The notes: a model not told the origin generated them from the sequence alone. Shown: positions 24,516 to 37,727, numbered from the stretch's first letter. The stretch is 64,000 nucleotides of DNA from Corylus avellana (GCF_901000735.1 NC_081541.1:4147021-4211020); one strand, 5' to 3'. Numbers and translations: made by a program.

Positions 24516-26186
24516 CTTTTTATCTTATCTTTTTTCTTTTTTTTTTTCTTTTTTTCCTTCTCTTTTTGCAAATTGCAATTCTTTTACTAGTAGCATTATT
24601 CTTCACAATGACACGCATTAATCACATTCATGTCACACCGGTTAATATGGTGTATTTTTTTTTTTTTTTTTTTAAATGACTAACATGAAAAGCTATCTAA
24701 ATATGAAATTAAGTGTGAAAAAGAATATTACTGTTCTTATATAAGACATTATTTGTATGAATTTTATGTTTTGATTTATATAGGTGAAAATAAAAAATTA
24801 GATAAAATGAAAATATTGAAATACCTCCTCCCCGTCATTTTTCTTATTCTTCTTATCTATGATGGTCACTATCATTATTTTCGTACACTCTGTTTTTCTT
24901 TTGACACTTTTTTGTGTAATTACTTTTTTTTTTTAATCATTTAACTTTTTAGCTTTAATACTTCTTAATAGACTATTAAGAGGATGTTGATCAATTTAAA
25001 TTAATACTAGTAAGTTTTGTTTATATATATATATATTAAAATATTTGATTACATATATACATAATAATTAAGTTTAGAATGATGCACAGTTGAGTAGTGG
25101 TAGGTAGGACACTCAAGGTCACGGGTCATACCAGTTGGGTGCATCTTTCCCTTGTTTACTGATCATATCTCTAGAATAACTCCATTAAAAAAATCAAAAT
25201 AATGGGCGATTTTTTTTTATTATTATTATTTATTTTATTTTTGGTCAAAAGAAATTTGTAAGGGTATATACTATATAGCAGCCTTCCATTTAAGGAAAAA
25301 GTTAATGAGTTCTTAGTTAAGAGTCTGTCTAGCTTTACGATTTTGTAGGTTAAAAATGTATTTCTAAATAAAATTGCGAAAAGATGACAGTTTTAAATCG
25401 CACGTTTTGAAATCGGAACACCAAATGAACCCTAAATCTAAAAATGGAAGGGGTTTAGACATTTAACATTTTGTTTGGTTTACTGTATAATAAATCCTAA
25501 TTATTTTTAATGGAAAGAAGTTTATTTGAATTATTTCTTAATTATTAGTCCTGATTATGTAATGTGAATTGCTGGTCATAGCTAAGAATGAATGATTTGT
25601 TGAAATAGGAGAAGGTCATTTTCGGAAATTTGTCTGTATTGATGATTATGAATGCAAGAAGGTCTCCTGGAAACCCCCCAAAAAAGTCTTGATTGGACTT
25701 TAAATTATGTCAAGGTGAGTACTCAATGAGCACTGCCATGATAAGCTCCTGCCTCCCAAGCAAGTGCACCATTTGATTGACTCACAAGTATTAATCCAAA
25801 CTTGGTTCATACTCTTAAAACATAAATATCATTCATATGATATTTTATGTGTACTATGTAAACATTTCAGCATGATTCGGCGTGAAATGATTTTTATTGG
25901 AAAATGTTTTTAGTTGAAATTATTTTTCAAGAAAATTACTTCACTGGATGACATTTTTCGGCATTTGATTCGTATGAAAAATCAGCAAATAAGTCTTATA
26001 TTTTTATATAATTTGAGGAGCTGTAAGAAAAAAAGACACCAAATAGGAGTTACAAAGGAAGAGAGAGTATGAGAATAAAATGCCTTTAGGGTAAGATTGA
26101 GATTAAGTGCAATTATTTACCCATATTATTTGCAGTTGAGAAGGTAATTGTGAGATGGTCCTTCTGGGGTTCACCTGCCCGAGGTG
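24516..26186. other. AT-rich intergenic region
   Basis: Poly-T runs, (TA)n at about 25023-25036, and at 25860-26000 a fragment with GGAAAATGTTTTTAGTTGAA words like those near 14.7 kb. No gene seen. Confidence 0.4.
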
Positions 26187-26398
26187 ATATTTGGGTAGCC
26201 TGAGACCTGCTTGGACATGTAGGCTTCATAAGTGGCTTTCTTACAATAGCCCGGCCGCAGGTACAGGAGTGCAGCGAAAAATAGTCAAGCAAATATTTGG
26301 GTAGCTTAAGACCTATTCAGGCAAGTAGACCTCATAAGAGGCATTCTCACAATAGCCCGGCTGCAGGTATGGGAGTGCGGTGAAAAATGGTTTACAAA
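26187..26398. repeat. 106-bp tandem duplication, two copies
   Basis: ATATTTGGGTAGCCTGAGAC...AATAGCCCGGCCGCAGGTA...GTGCAGCGAAAAAT recurs 106 bases on as ATATTTGGGTAGCTTAAGAC...AATAGCCCGGCTGCAGGTA...GTGCGGTGAAAAAT. The copies differ by about 15 substitutions. Confidence 0.85.
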
Positions 26399-29225
26399 CA
26401 GACATATGTCCTAAAAGTATATGATTTTGCATGTTAAAAAAACTGATGCATTGGAGAGTCTTTTAGTGAGCTCATAATATAGTATTCTGAGAGACCACTC
26501 AACTCAAAAGCTTAAGCCTATTGGTTTTGGCCCAACTATGCTATATTAACCACTCACATTTTGTACATCTTTTCAATGTGGGGCTCAATCTTTCTTACAC
26601 TCACACGTGTATACTCAACATAAAATTACATTCTCTGAGAACAAATATCAATTGAATAGACTAAAAACTTACTTTGGCTAAATTTGAAGAAAAAATTCAT
26701 TCATTACATATTGGCCATGGACTCACCTATGTAATGGATAACTCCTGAGAGGGAGTATGATTTACACGATCACATAATGGGAATGGTCAGCCACTTTGAC
26801 CCTCTCATGTATGGGCATGTCATGAAAAGAGAGAAGTGTCCATTATGTTTTGTCAGAATATTCTAAAAGAATGGAGGAAATCTAATCCCCAAGGTGGAGT
26901 GCCATGATCTTATTCTGAGTCTTCGTGAAAGTTTTTGCTGTCTAAACAATGAACTGGAAATCCTATATTATGTTTGGCTATATGGGGTTATGGCAATTTG
27001 ATTTCCCATTGAAGTGGAAATCCCACTAATAGTTGCTTATATGCATGTCCAAACAGGCTGGTTTCAAAAGCTTTCTTGTTGCTTTAGTTGCTGATTCTTA
27101 TCCTTAGCCAAATGCACAATTTATGTAGTCATCAATCACTTTAGTGGGATCCTCAGCATTATCTCTGAGATATGCTCTATGTCATCCCACGGATTCTTTA
27201 GTAACCGTATTTTGTTCCTTCTCTTTTGGTCCACTTGCTCCACCATAGAAACTATTTCTAAAGCCATTGAGGATAGGGTGGGCATAAGGGTCCCACCTTT
27301 GATGAAACTTGCCTAAGCCATGATGTCAATTAGTTTACAATCACTCATCGTATGATGATATGTGCAATAATTAATGCAAAGAAGTTGCAAATGCCAAGCC
27401 CACAATTATTTATTTACAAACATTGATGGGAAAAAATCCTCTGTTAGGTTACCCACATCACCAACTTTGGTCTATTCAATGGTAATTTCATATTGCCTTC
27501 AGTTTGTGTCTTGTGCCTATGAACAGAAGAAGGAAGGATGTCACTCGTACTTTACCTTCAACTTGTGCATGCACAATTTGTATCTTGTGTCTGTGCACAC
27601 AGGATACAAGCTGAAATAAAACCCGTCTTCAATTATTACTAATATTGCACCCTAAACTTGTGTCCCGAAAAACGCCCTAATCATTTCATTATTGCCCCCA
27701 CCAAAACCATGTGAACCCTTCAATGAGGGAAAGACCTACTTTTAAGTGTTGCTTATGAAACTAAAATATTCTCCTGAAAATAAAATAAAATAATCCAACC
27801 CCATCTCTGTTTTTAGTGCCTTTTATTGAAAGCTCAACCTCAATGGTCAGAATGTGTAGTTTTGTTGAAGGACAACAAATTGAAAAATAAGGAGAGAAGG
27901 TCGAAATTTGTTTTGGCATCCTCAGCATGTGTGGTTTACAACTCTTAACGAGTCTATTGAAATCTGCTTCAATCATTTGACCATTCTACCCACTACAATG
28001 TCCTTTGTCAGAATAAACTTATATATATATATATTATGACATTTCAAAGTTCCAGAATTTTTTTGTTTATGCAAAATGAAACGTTTCTTTAGTATTTAGA
28101 AACCTTTTTTTGAAAATGTTTTGGGAGAAACCCATATATCTTTTAGAAACCTTGTTTATTGATTTCCATAATACTGTATGGTGGGCTCTACCGAATGACA
28201 ATCAAACTAGGAAAATTATTGGTTCTTTTTTGGCAGTTTGGAGAATGCAGGAAAATAGACCATTTCCTAACCTTACACACACGCCTGCGCATAATTAATT
28301 GATACCAAACAGATGATTCACGTATAGCCAAGGGCTATATTTGTACTTATAACTGAAGAAAAGAATAAAAAAACAAATGAAGCATTATTTGACCAAATTA
28401 AAGCCAGTTTTCCTCCCAACGCCCCAACTACCCTTTGGGTGTCAATGAATGGTTGGGAAAAGTATTTTATTCGGAGTAATGCTACTTTTCACATCGGCTG
28501 ACGAGACGTGTTTTACGTGGTAGCTTCTTATGTCAACGACTTAAATAGTAATAATAATAATAAACTAAAAAGCCACTTAACATAACTTACTTTCAGCTTT
28601 ACCACAGATTAGAAATTGCTTCCATGAAAAAGCATAGAAAATTGAAAAAATTGGCCCTCCCTCAGCACATGAAAAAAATTGGTCTGAAATCACAAACAAA
28701 CAGCCAAAATCCAGGCTGAAGTTTTGGAAGCTTCAATCAGACTATCCTTATTTGGTTTCTAAAAACTGGCTCACTTATGAATGAGCCAACTGGACCAATG
28801 TTCCAGCTTTGGTGGGAATGTTTATCAATATTGGGCTCGTTTGGCAACATTTTATAAGATAGTTTTTTGCTTTTTAGCTAAAAAAAGTAAAAATATTAAC
28901 AAGCAACTCAACATAAAATACTCAAAACTACTTTTACCTTTATGTCATCATAACCAAAAAGTAAAAAGCACTCTAAAAACTGTTGCCAAACAAACCTAGT
29001 ATGTCTGGAGAATTAGACCACAGCATGCAATAGTGTTAATGGAAAAAACCACAAGACTGTTTTCTGGGCATTCAGATATATTGCAACTAAGATTTCATGA
29101 CACTATGCTGAACTACTCAATCAATGCCTAAGCAATTTCTTTGCCAGACAATGTGCAACAATAGAATGTACAGAGTTACATAGATATGAACAGAGGAAAG
29201 AATGTAGAGGGCATAGGGCACCTGA
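26399..29225. other. intergenic DNA downstream of the pfkB gene
   Basis: Less AT-rich than its neighbours and of mixed composition, with many broken short frames. It may contain old, decayed coding or retroelement sequence (for example 26870-27600), but I cannot name it. The part next to 29226 must include the kinase 3'UTR. Confidence 0.35.
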
Positions 29226-32200
29226 CTAGAAGCTGGAAATATGATCTGAACCAACATCTGATTGGACGGTGGAGCCGCCATCAAAGTGGAATGAGAATGA
29301 TTCTGCTAATTCAACTGCATCTTGAACTCTAAGCCGGGTGCCCTGTTGCCCAACAACTGTAGCCGCAATCCTAGCAGCTAATGTACCCATTCCCTTCAAA
29401 TCTGACACCCCTCGTAAAATACCATACAAAAGACCAGATGCATATGCATCCCCAGCACCACAAGTGTCCACTGGTACACATGGGGAAGGAGGGATATATA
29501 CAGCTTCTCCTTTTACACCTATGTAAGAGCCTCTGGGCCCATCTGTAACTGAGACTAGGGGAACAAAATGGCTCAGATACCTTGCAGCTGAAATGGGACT
29601 TTCCTTTGGGGCAAAATGACATAAAGCTCTAGCTTCATCACTATTTGCAAAAACAATGTCGGCATGGTTTCCAACTATTTCCCTAATAGCAGAAAAGGAA
29701 AGAAAATTAGACACTATGATGCGAAAAAAAGGGAAACAAACAGGGAAGAAGAAAGAATTTTAAATTTGTGTCCTAAAATTGACATATTAAACCAGAGAGC
29801 AGATGAAATAGCTTCAGAACAAAAATCTTCTTCTACCACAATCTAGAAAACTATCAGGCCTCCAGCGACCTAGTTTTAATAGTAGCACTTAAAACAAGCC
29901 CATCATGTTTTTTATGATGGCTAAGAAATCTTAGTGAAGAATATTTCAATTTCTACAAGAGGATTTGAATGAATGATCCCCCTTTCCACGGAGGTTCAAA
30001 TTATACACCCGAGGACTTCAGTAACTGAACTCATTTTGATACAATTCTGGAAATATTTGAACACCCGAGGACTTCAGTAACTGAACTCATTTTGATACAA
30101 TTCTGGAAATAATAGCAGCCCCGGAATACTTGCTTTCAGCTGGATGGAAAACCCAATTAATTGATTCAATCTTCCGGGTGTGTCATAACCTCTAATGATC
30201 GTTACTAGGTTCATATGTCAATGAAGTCCCACATCCACCTCATCATCATCATAGTTGTAAAGTTTTAGAAACTTCCCCAAGAATCAGGGGATATTAAAAC
30301 CAGAATACAATATCTTTCACTAGGATTGATTTGTGGGAATTCTATTAGCAGTTGAAGACATGACACCAAATCCACCTTATACGGCACTATTTTTTAAACT
30401 TGTCAAAAGAATTTGACTTCATTCACCTAAAAGACATATAAATTAGAAGGACGTCTTTTTCCTTTTCTGTTCAAGAAACTAATACATAGTTAATAGTTTC
30501 TTAATTAATCAATTATCTATGGTTCTTCTACATACAGTGAACACCAAAACATTGGGACATAGATGTTTAGTCTTATAAATTGATGAAACAAATCTGTGTG
30601 TGTGCACACCTGCACCCATGTCGGTGTATCCATGTCCTCATGTCTAGGGATTTTTTGGAGTCTTAAACCCTATGTCCATATCACCCAGTTAACAATTCTT
30701 GGAATATCAGGGGGTATATATACACACATAAGATAGCCCCAACTATGTCATGCATCCTGTGTGTTCTCATAGCATGAATAAGAATATATGGCATCCCGAC
30801 TATGAAGAATTTAAAGTAAAAACAAGTTCCATAAACCTTGGAACATGAACAAAAATCTCACAGGTTAAAGTTTTAACAACATGTGTCTCACATCCTTTTT
30901 TTTTTAAAAAAAAAAAAAATATGTCATCCACATTGAAGAGAACATGTGAACCACCGCAGTAGGTTTGGTTGTAATTTGTAAAACTACTTCATTCATCCTT
31001 TCTATTGGGGTGGGAGAAGAGGCCTTAGCAAAGTTAAAATGTAAAATCCTCATGGCATGCATGTGAAATGAATAAACCAAGTCAGCTAACAGTCATACCA
31101 GAAATCATCATAGTGTCTCTCGATGCAGGAGACATCTGATGCAGTGACAGCAACCAGGGCACCACACCTGCGTGCTTCCTCGCATGCTTTGGTCATTGTT
31201 TTAATTGTATCGGGAAGTTCAAATAAATACCCTTCAACAACAAGTATATTTGTCTTTGAAATTATGCTAGCTAAGCTCGGATCATAACTAACAGTTGAAG
31301 ATGTGCCCTGACATCAGAAAGCAAGATATATTAGCGTCTCATTCAATCCCCTTCGTATACAATAGACACATACCAAATAAGGGCATCAAAGAGTTTCTCG
31401 TGGAATATAAGTTTAATAGGTAAACTTTAAACTGCCTATAAATTTCTTTTAGAAATTAAAAGACAGATGCTGCCTATTGCAAACAAAAAGAAGAAATCCA
31501 TTCTCTCATAAGTTTCAGCAGCGAAAAGAGTTTATTTTGTACCAAAATAATAATGTAATTAATAAATAAGAAAGGCCAACCTGGAATAGTTCACGCAATG
31601 AGTTTCTACCACTAAAAAGCTACCAAGTAACATCATCATTTCCAGCGTAATTCAGATCCTTGTCCTACAATAGCCAGTAGACAAAGAAAATCGGGAATTC
31701 TCATTCTAGTCCCTCATCATCTTCTTGGGCATGCAACATCCCCAAAGATGTGCCCACTTCTCTTTTATTCATAAGCAACCCCAGATTGATTTCAGACTAC
31801 ATGACCAATTTCAAATTTTTTTCCAAATTAACTAAACCATGACTTAATAAAACAAAAAACAACCGTGTGCTACACAAGCTACCACCAGTATGTAGTAAAT
31901 TGTACATCAACGCATGGCTAAGCCATTAAGGTTTCATCCCAAGGAAAAAAAAAAGGGAGGGGGTGACATTTTCAGGATTTGACTTTCCCATGTACATCAA
32001 CCAATCATTTAGAATCATGCAACACTAACAACATTCTTCTTTGAAAAAAAAACATAAAACCTTTGAAATAAGAAGTGGAATTCAAAATTTGATATCTGAC
32101 CTGATATGAAAGCATTGTGCGATGAGCATCTGGAGTTGTGAGAACTATCACTGTCCCTGTTGTCCCATCCTTGATGGGTGCAGATAGAAAATGCACATTT

Positions 32201-35200
32201 GCCCGACGCAGTTTTGCCCTATTGAACACATTAAATAATTCTTAAAATAGGTATCAAATAGTTCAAATGTTGACCCCAAATAATCCTTGCAAACAATTTA
32301 AATACTTAGAAAATGCTAGAGAGAGAATACCAGAAAATATGTGAGTGCAGTATAATATGAAACTTGTTAAGAGTAAATTTATGAACATTTAAGGAGTATT
32401 ATGTAGTTTCCCAATAGTATAAGGAATAATATGTAAGCCTTCTAGAAGAAGGCCTGGTGTCCTAGTGAGCTGTCTCCTGCAGCTGTACAGAATATTCCTG
32501 TAATTTGGCTGTTCCATTTAACGAACGAAGGAGGAGGAATGAGCTATGTACACTCACTAGCTCCATTCCATTCCCTAGCTTTCTTCCCATTTCAATTTGT
32601 TACATGGTATCAGAGCATTGCAATAATAGCGTATAGCAAATAAAGCCTACGTTCTTTCTCACTTCTCTAATTTGTTCATTCTTCTTTTTCTTTTTGCTTT
32701 TTTCTTCCTTTTTTTTCTCTGAACTTGTCACTCGTGCTTTGTTCTTCCGCACCTTGGGGTTGGAGGCACTGGCGTTGTCATCACCTTAGCCATGTTATTT
32801 GTATCTAATGCAAACCTCCAATTATGTGCTGATTTCCATACCAGGGGTTGGTCTAAATTCTTCCATTGAAACATATATTCCCAGGAAAAGTAATGTGGTG
32901 GTTGGAACTAAACCACAAAATGATCTAACAAGTGACCTCTTGGGGAATACTCCAGTGGAGATGCACAAACATGCCCCATATTCATTCTGCTGATACCACT
33001 TTCACGGAAAGATATTCTTTACCAGGTTCTTCTAGTCATAAGCAAAAAATATCTACATCTCTTATCATTCAACCACAAGAAAGATTTCAAACTAGAATAC
33101 CAATCTCTTAAAAAAAAGGTCATCTAATGAGCATTCTGCTTGATTAAGATAGAAAAATAGTTAGAGACATCATTTGAGTAAACACAAACAATGGATCAAA
33201 AGGTAATGAGAAAAAGAAGAAAACAAAAGAGATTTCATGCAATGCTTGGAAAGACCTCCAATAAATTGAAAGATGTGACCATCTCAACAAGGGCCAAGAG
33301 AGGCACTGGATACCTCGTTCATGACCATTCAAGAATCTTGTTCGATTTTTAACCACTTCAAGACCCTAACAACCAAGCCTCTAGAGGACTCCACCCTTCC
33401 AAATCAGAGGTACAAAAACAAAAAGGAGATCCCTGGACCACGGTGAGAAATAAAAAGGTAAGGCAAGGAATAGAGTAAAGGAAAAAGAATATCATTAGCA
33501 GAGGAACATCCACCAAACTCAAGGGATCACACCCTGAAGTCATGGAAGGAGTCGGATACACGCATAAACACCTCACATGTGAAATTTAAAAAGGCAAGAT
33601 CGTCAAACTCTCATATACAGGATCTGGTGGGAAAGAGCTAGGTAAATGACAACAAAGACTGCTGTCTCCTTGTTTCTATATCGTGATGTAAGAACTAAAA
33701 AACACCTACTAGTGGCCATAATTCAATAACAACTCAACATTTTCAAAGGTAATCTTTCAAGGAAAAAGAAGAGTAAACATATCAGCCGGATAGGGGTCCT
33801 AGAAATTTTGAATTTCTCCAAAACCTAACTGTCATAACTAGGTGAAATATAGAATGGAGTTTTCCTAATCTCCTTAGAGATCTATGTTTATGAGGAATTC
33901 AATAGTTATCCTAGCCACAAGGAAAAAATCATATCATCTCAACAATGCATAATGCTTGCCCACACTATCAATCACCAGAATCTCAAATTCCACCAAGAGA
34001 GGATTCTGTCAGGAGAAGACCAAGTACTTAATGGACCATCAAAAATGATAACAAAATTAGAGATCCTATTGTTTTCTGGGTCATTCACATAACACAGAAG
34101 ACAGATATAACTCATGACTCACTATCTTTTTCGATGACATTATATTCACACAAGATTATTGGGTACCAGAAGTTATAAGTCAAGGATTTAGAAATAATTA
34201 GACAATGTATTGGGTATTATCAGCATCAATAACATTAATCCTATTGAAGAAAAAGGCAAAAGTTACTTGAGATATACTCCTCCAATGTACTTAATACAAA
34301 AGAGTGCTGAATTTCAATTTATCCTCTTTTCTTTTTCATTTTTTCTTTTTGGTGAGGTAACAACCAGCCACAGTTTCACTAGCCAGAAGTTTAGGTCACT
34401 TACTTCTCGATAAGAAATCAATAAAACAAATAAGTGTAGTCAAACCAGCGCCTGACCTGTAGAAGCCACCCAATGGATCGCTCCCTACACTGCCTACCAT
34501 GGCTACATTCAAGGCAGGGCCTCCAATGGGCCTACTACCAAGCCTAGCCAAGGCCACTAAGCTGTTGGAAAGAGATCCACCAGCAGCAGCCTTATAGCTG
34601 CAACCATCCATAGCCCGCAAAACTCTACCCCTTTCCTCATGATTCACAACCTTCCTCGTTCCTTTCTCTAATCCCAGTTTATTCAAAAATTCATCATCGA
34701 CCATGCCAGAGAAATCAACCTAAAAATATTTAAACAAAGATGTAAGCAAGAATATATATATATATATTTTTTGTTAATACCACAATAAAACATCAAATAC
34801 CAAAAGGTAAAAATTTGAAGCAACCTGCAGAGATAATCACAAATTAGTGCTAAATTCCAAGTGATATCAGATATAAGTGACTGACAGCATGTTGTGACGA
34901 ATGCTTAAAATTCTAAATAAGTCATGATTTTTTAAAAAAATTACCTCATGCAAATATATAAAAATGATCATCTTGCATATATCAAAGTCTTGAAAACCAA
35001 ATTTGAGTACTCTAATTACTTTCGCAAATGTTTCTCACGATCAGAGAGCACAATAACAAAGCAATCAAAATATAGATACAATGCAACACTCCCCGGACAC
35101 TATAAAACGAATTATATGCATGACTCCCTAAGTAAAATCAAATGTATTCTATGTTATAACTAATATGCAAGTCGTTCCACGAAAACAGAGATAGAAAAAC

Positions 35201-35810
35201 CATAAATACCATCAGGACCTGCATCCAAAGGCAAAACATCGCAGGAGTAACACAGTAATTCACAAAAATAACATACCATGACATGGAAAAATAACTCTTT
35301 TTCACATTTTCTAGGTAACCATACAGAAACTTAAAAAATAAAAATTAACCAAAAAAAAAAAAACAAAACAAAACAAAACAAAATCAAAATCAAAAAAATT
35401 ACCATGGCTTGTCCAAGACCCAAGACATCCCATCTCTCGGGCAAAATACAAGACCCAAAATTCAAATCCTCCTCTGCTTCTACCTCCACTTCTTCCTCGT
35501 CACTATTACTCTCATCTTCTTCTTCACTCCCACCCCCAAACTCTGCCCCTCCCTCACCTGCAAAGCTCCTGCAGGAAGCCATCCTAGAAAACCCATGTGG
35601 GCCTTTCATCACAGAAGCATGTCTCAACCTCTCTCTCCCTCTGGAACAACAAAAGGCAAAGACTTTGGAATACCCAGCTGGTGGTTGAGGGTGGTGATAT
35701 AGAAAAGAAGGGTGGGTGTTGAGAGGGAAAGTAAGAGGAGGAGAGAGCGGTGGGGAGAGGAGGAGAGTGGAGACGTGAGGAGGAGAAGAAATGGGAAGAG
35801 ATAAAGACAT
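29226..35810 (-). CDS. pfkB-family carbohydrate/nucleoside kinase, plastid-type
   Basis: Coding exons in order of translation are 35810-35403, 34719-34457, 32218-32101, 31307-31099 and 29682-29226. They give 484 residues with all borders GT-AG. pfkB (ribokinase-like) enzymes phosphorylate sugars or nucleosides with ATP; the substrate cannot be read here. Seen: a Ser/Pro/Leu-rich, acid-poor N terminus (about 1-45) typical of a chloroplast transit peptide; a very acidic stretch (about 94-117); the Gly-Gly substrate loop AAGGSLSN (about 181-188); NVAMVGSVGSDPLGG (about 208-221); and the catalytic signature DTCGAGDAYASG with GAGD at 408-411, whose Asp is the family's catalytic base. The match is to the plant group annotated as adenosine-kinase-like pfkB proteins; true adenosine kinase is about 345 residues and lacks this long N terminus. 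The introns are large and hold a Copia-type fragment. The frame is intact. Confidence 0.93.
30005..30116. repeat. 56-bp tandem duplication in a pfkB intron
   Basis: ACACCCGAGGACTTCAGTAA...TTCTGGAAATA at 30005 recurs identically at 30061, 56 bases on. It lies in the last intron of the minus-strand kinase gene. The copies look perfect, so the event is recent. Confidence 0.9.
32365..32999 (+). mobile_element. truncated Copia-type LTR retrotransposon in a pfkB intron
   Basis: The 240-bp LTR runs from TGTTAAGAG (32365) to TTGTTACA (32604) and is followed at once by TGGTATCAGAGC (32605-32616), the primer-binding site complementary to initiator tRNA-Met. The next 380 bases look like leader and an early gag-like region with no intact frame. 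No second LTR follows, so the element is truncated. It is antisense to the kinase transcript, between its second and third coding exons. Confidence 0.75.
35000..35290. repeat. pfkB intron-1 segment with a copy at 37.9-38.5 kb
   Basis: AATTTGAGTACTCTAATTAC, TTTCTCACGATCAGAGAGCA, CATAAATACCATCA, AAAACATCGCAGGAGTAACA and AATAACATACCATGA all recur in the same order and orientation at 37913-38465. In this copy they lie inside the first intron of the kinase gene. Confidence 0.85.
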
Positions 35811-36585
35811 AGATGACAGCTCCTATGTGATGGAAATGCTTTGAGGTTTGCTGTTGCTGGGTTTCTAATTTGAGAGCTTCTTCTTCATGAAGTGGCCGTA
35901 GTCCCAGAGCCCCCTATTCCTTGGGAGGGCAATGGAGGATAAATCCCAATGGCTATCTTCTTCTTGTCTGATCAAATTGCTTTTCTTCTATCGGTGAATA
36001 TACAAAAGAAGAGAAAATTAAGAGACCTCTTGTCTTGTTACTGACCTCACGTTTCTTTCTACGCCGTTGTCTCGATTATTCTCACACTCTCGCCCTTTTC
36101 TTTTTCTTTTTTAATTGTATTACTATTATTTTTTTTTTAGAGAGTAATCCTACTGATTCTATAATTTCGCACGTTAGGGGTTATCTTCTTTTCAGATAAA
36201 TGCTTTTTGGGTGTTCTTGAATATTATTTTTTTAAAAAATAAAAAAATTACCTTACAAGTTTTTCATATTGTTTATAAAAAACAATAATCACATATGATT
36301 AAGGAGAACACTAAAAATAACCATAACATTTTTTTTTAGTAATCATTTTATTATGTTAATGTGGCAATGTGAATATATTTTTGATTTTTTTTTTCTTTTT
36401 TAATTAAGATTTATATAAATAGCTCCGCATGTTAGTCGCTTTAAACAACTACCATATATAGAAAGCTAATTAATATTCAATAATTTGCTAACTGCTAGAA
36501 AGATACTAGAACCCAAAAAGCTAGCCAATATTGGAAGAATGGTGATTTAATTATTCTCAAAACCTTGCTCTCAAGTCTCACCAGC
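35811..36585. promoter_or_regulatory. upstream region of the pfkB gene
   Basis: Leader and promoter of the minus-strand gene must lie here. The first 250 bases are less AT-rich, with pyrimidine-rich tracts on the transcribed strand. I see no convincing TATA box. Beyond 36150 the DNA is AT-rich with no feature. Confidence 0.4.
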
Positions 36586-36705
36586 AAAACAGAACTTTTG
36601 TGTGTCTTCAAGAGACTTTTATACTCCAATAAAATTTGACCCTTTAAAATGTTGGAAGCATTCAAATAAGATTGGAGCATATAGGAAACCACCCCATTGA
36701 ACTTT
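36586..36705. repeat. remnant resembling the 3' flank of defensin-like copy 2
   Basis: CTTTTGTGTGTCTTCAAGA, ACTTTTATACTCCAATAAAA and TTTGACCCTTTAAAATG... resemble 41866-41985 in order, including the GAAACCACCCCATT / TTAAACCATCTCATT words. Sequence like copy 2's 3' flank thus occurs upstream of copy 1, which suggests that an older unit once lay here. Confidence 0.6.
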
Positions 36706-36746
36706 GTAGCCCGCCGCCCCTTAAAAAAAAATCTGATTTTGTCTAG

Positions 36747-37027
36747 TGTTAAATTGTCAGTTATTCTAAAAGTTTACTACAAAGTTCAATCTTAAGCTTT
36801 TGGGATAACTGGTAGTTTAACATGGTATCAGAGCCAAAGGTTATGGAATCGAACATTGACTCCGTCAAATCACCTCCCATTTAAATTAAATATTCTACTT
36901 GTTGGGTCTCACCTATTAAAAAAGAGTTTAAGCCCACACGTGAGGTGGAGTGTTAAAATATTGATTAAGTGATTAAATTTATTTTTTCCTATCAGCTTAA
37001 GCTTTTGGAATAACTGGTGATTTAACA
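36747..37027 (+). mobile_element. complete miniature LTR retrotransposon (TRIM/SMART), 281 bp
   Basis: LTR 1 is 36747-36822 and LTR 2 is 36951-37027 (76 and 77 bp). Each starts TGTTAAA and ends TTTAACA and shares the CTTAAGCTTTTGG(G/A)ATAACTGGT block. TGGTATCAGAGCC (initiator tRNA-Met primer site) directly follows LTR 1, and the purine-rich GAGGTGGAG directly precedes LTR 2. The element is flanked by perfect TCTAG duplications (36742-36746 and 37028-37032). The 128-bp interior codes for nothing, so movement would need enzymes supplied in trans. It sits about 120 bases upstream of defensin-like copy 1. Confidence 0.92.
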
Positions 37028-37147
37028 TCTAGCAATCCATCTGGTTCCTCAAAATTATAAAAGAAAAAAAAATCTTAAATCTCTCCAAAATTTCAAAATT
37101 ATTCATATGGGCAATTTTTGTTCTTGGTTGGCATAAGTAAGGAGCAG

Positions 37148-37276
37148 ATGGCCAACATTCTTCCTAGATTCTGTATCTTCATCTTCATTACAAGTGTGGG
37201 TGAGTAATTTTATAATTTAATTCTAGCACTTATGGGCATCCATCTCCATCTTCATCATTGTTTCTTAAGAAGCAAA

Positions 37277-37322
<46 letters not shown>

Positions 37323-37554
37323 CATTATCTGAAACTCTGCACTCTTTTGTTGTGATGATATACAGCAACAGAAGGGATTTCCTGGAAATATTGCAGGCGT
37401 TTGAGCACAACGTCAACATGGCATGGAAGTTGTCTACGGAGCCAAACCTGTGTCAAAAAATTGTAAACAACTTGAGCATGCGGATCACGGAGGATGCAGG
37501 CCGCTTGCATTTTGGTCATTCGGCGATAAATGTTACTGGTTCTTCAAGTTTTGA
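37148..37554 (+). pseudogene. defensin-like peptide copy 1, frameshifted
   Basis: Two exons in the usual defensin-like layout: 37148-37199 encodes a hydrophobic signal peptide (MANILPRFCIFIFITSV), then a phase-1 intron with GTGAGT donor and ACAG acceptor, then the cysteine domain from 37366. The first three domain cysteines are in frame. A run of six A (37455-37460) then shifts the frame to a TAA at 37464-37466. The next frame continues with the C-x3-C and Gly-Gly-Cys spacing of the family but ends with Trp and Phe where the last two cysteines should be, stopping at 37554. Such peptides are secreted and serve defence or pollen/egg signalling; no role can be assigned here. Frameshift plus lost cysteines make this a pseudogene. 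Confidence 0.82.
37278..37320. repeat. (TA)n microsatellite in the copy 1 intron
   Basis: A pure TA run of about 43 bases inside the 166-bp intron, 45 bases upstream of the acceptor. Confidence 0.95.
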
Positions 37555-37727
37555 ATACAAGCAATTTGAAACACTGCAAAATTTATCTTCTGCTCATCTC
37601 ATGTGGTTTTACATTGAGATTTGCAATTCTCATATACGGAAATGGATAAAAGATGAAAACCAAACATTTTCCCGAGTAGAAAATGGTAAAGTTTATTGAG
37701 TTTTCCGTATGTGCGTTTTTTTTTATT

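Noticed and set aside
26870..27620. Possible decayed coding gene or LINE fragment
   Set aside because: Composition is gene-like, but no frame longer than about 80 codons and no motif could be tied to a family.
35404..35702. Plus-strand Ser/Pro-rich frames opposite pfkB exon 1
   Set aside because: Shadows of the kinase N terminus; low complexity, no promoter or homologue recognised.
37232..37699. 155-codon + frame across defensin-like copy 1
   Set aside because: It starts in the intron's (TA)n tract and reads the cysteine domain in the wrong frame.
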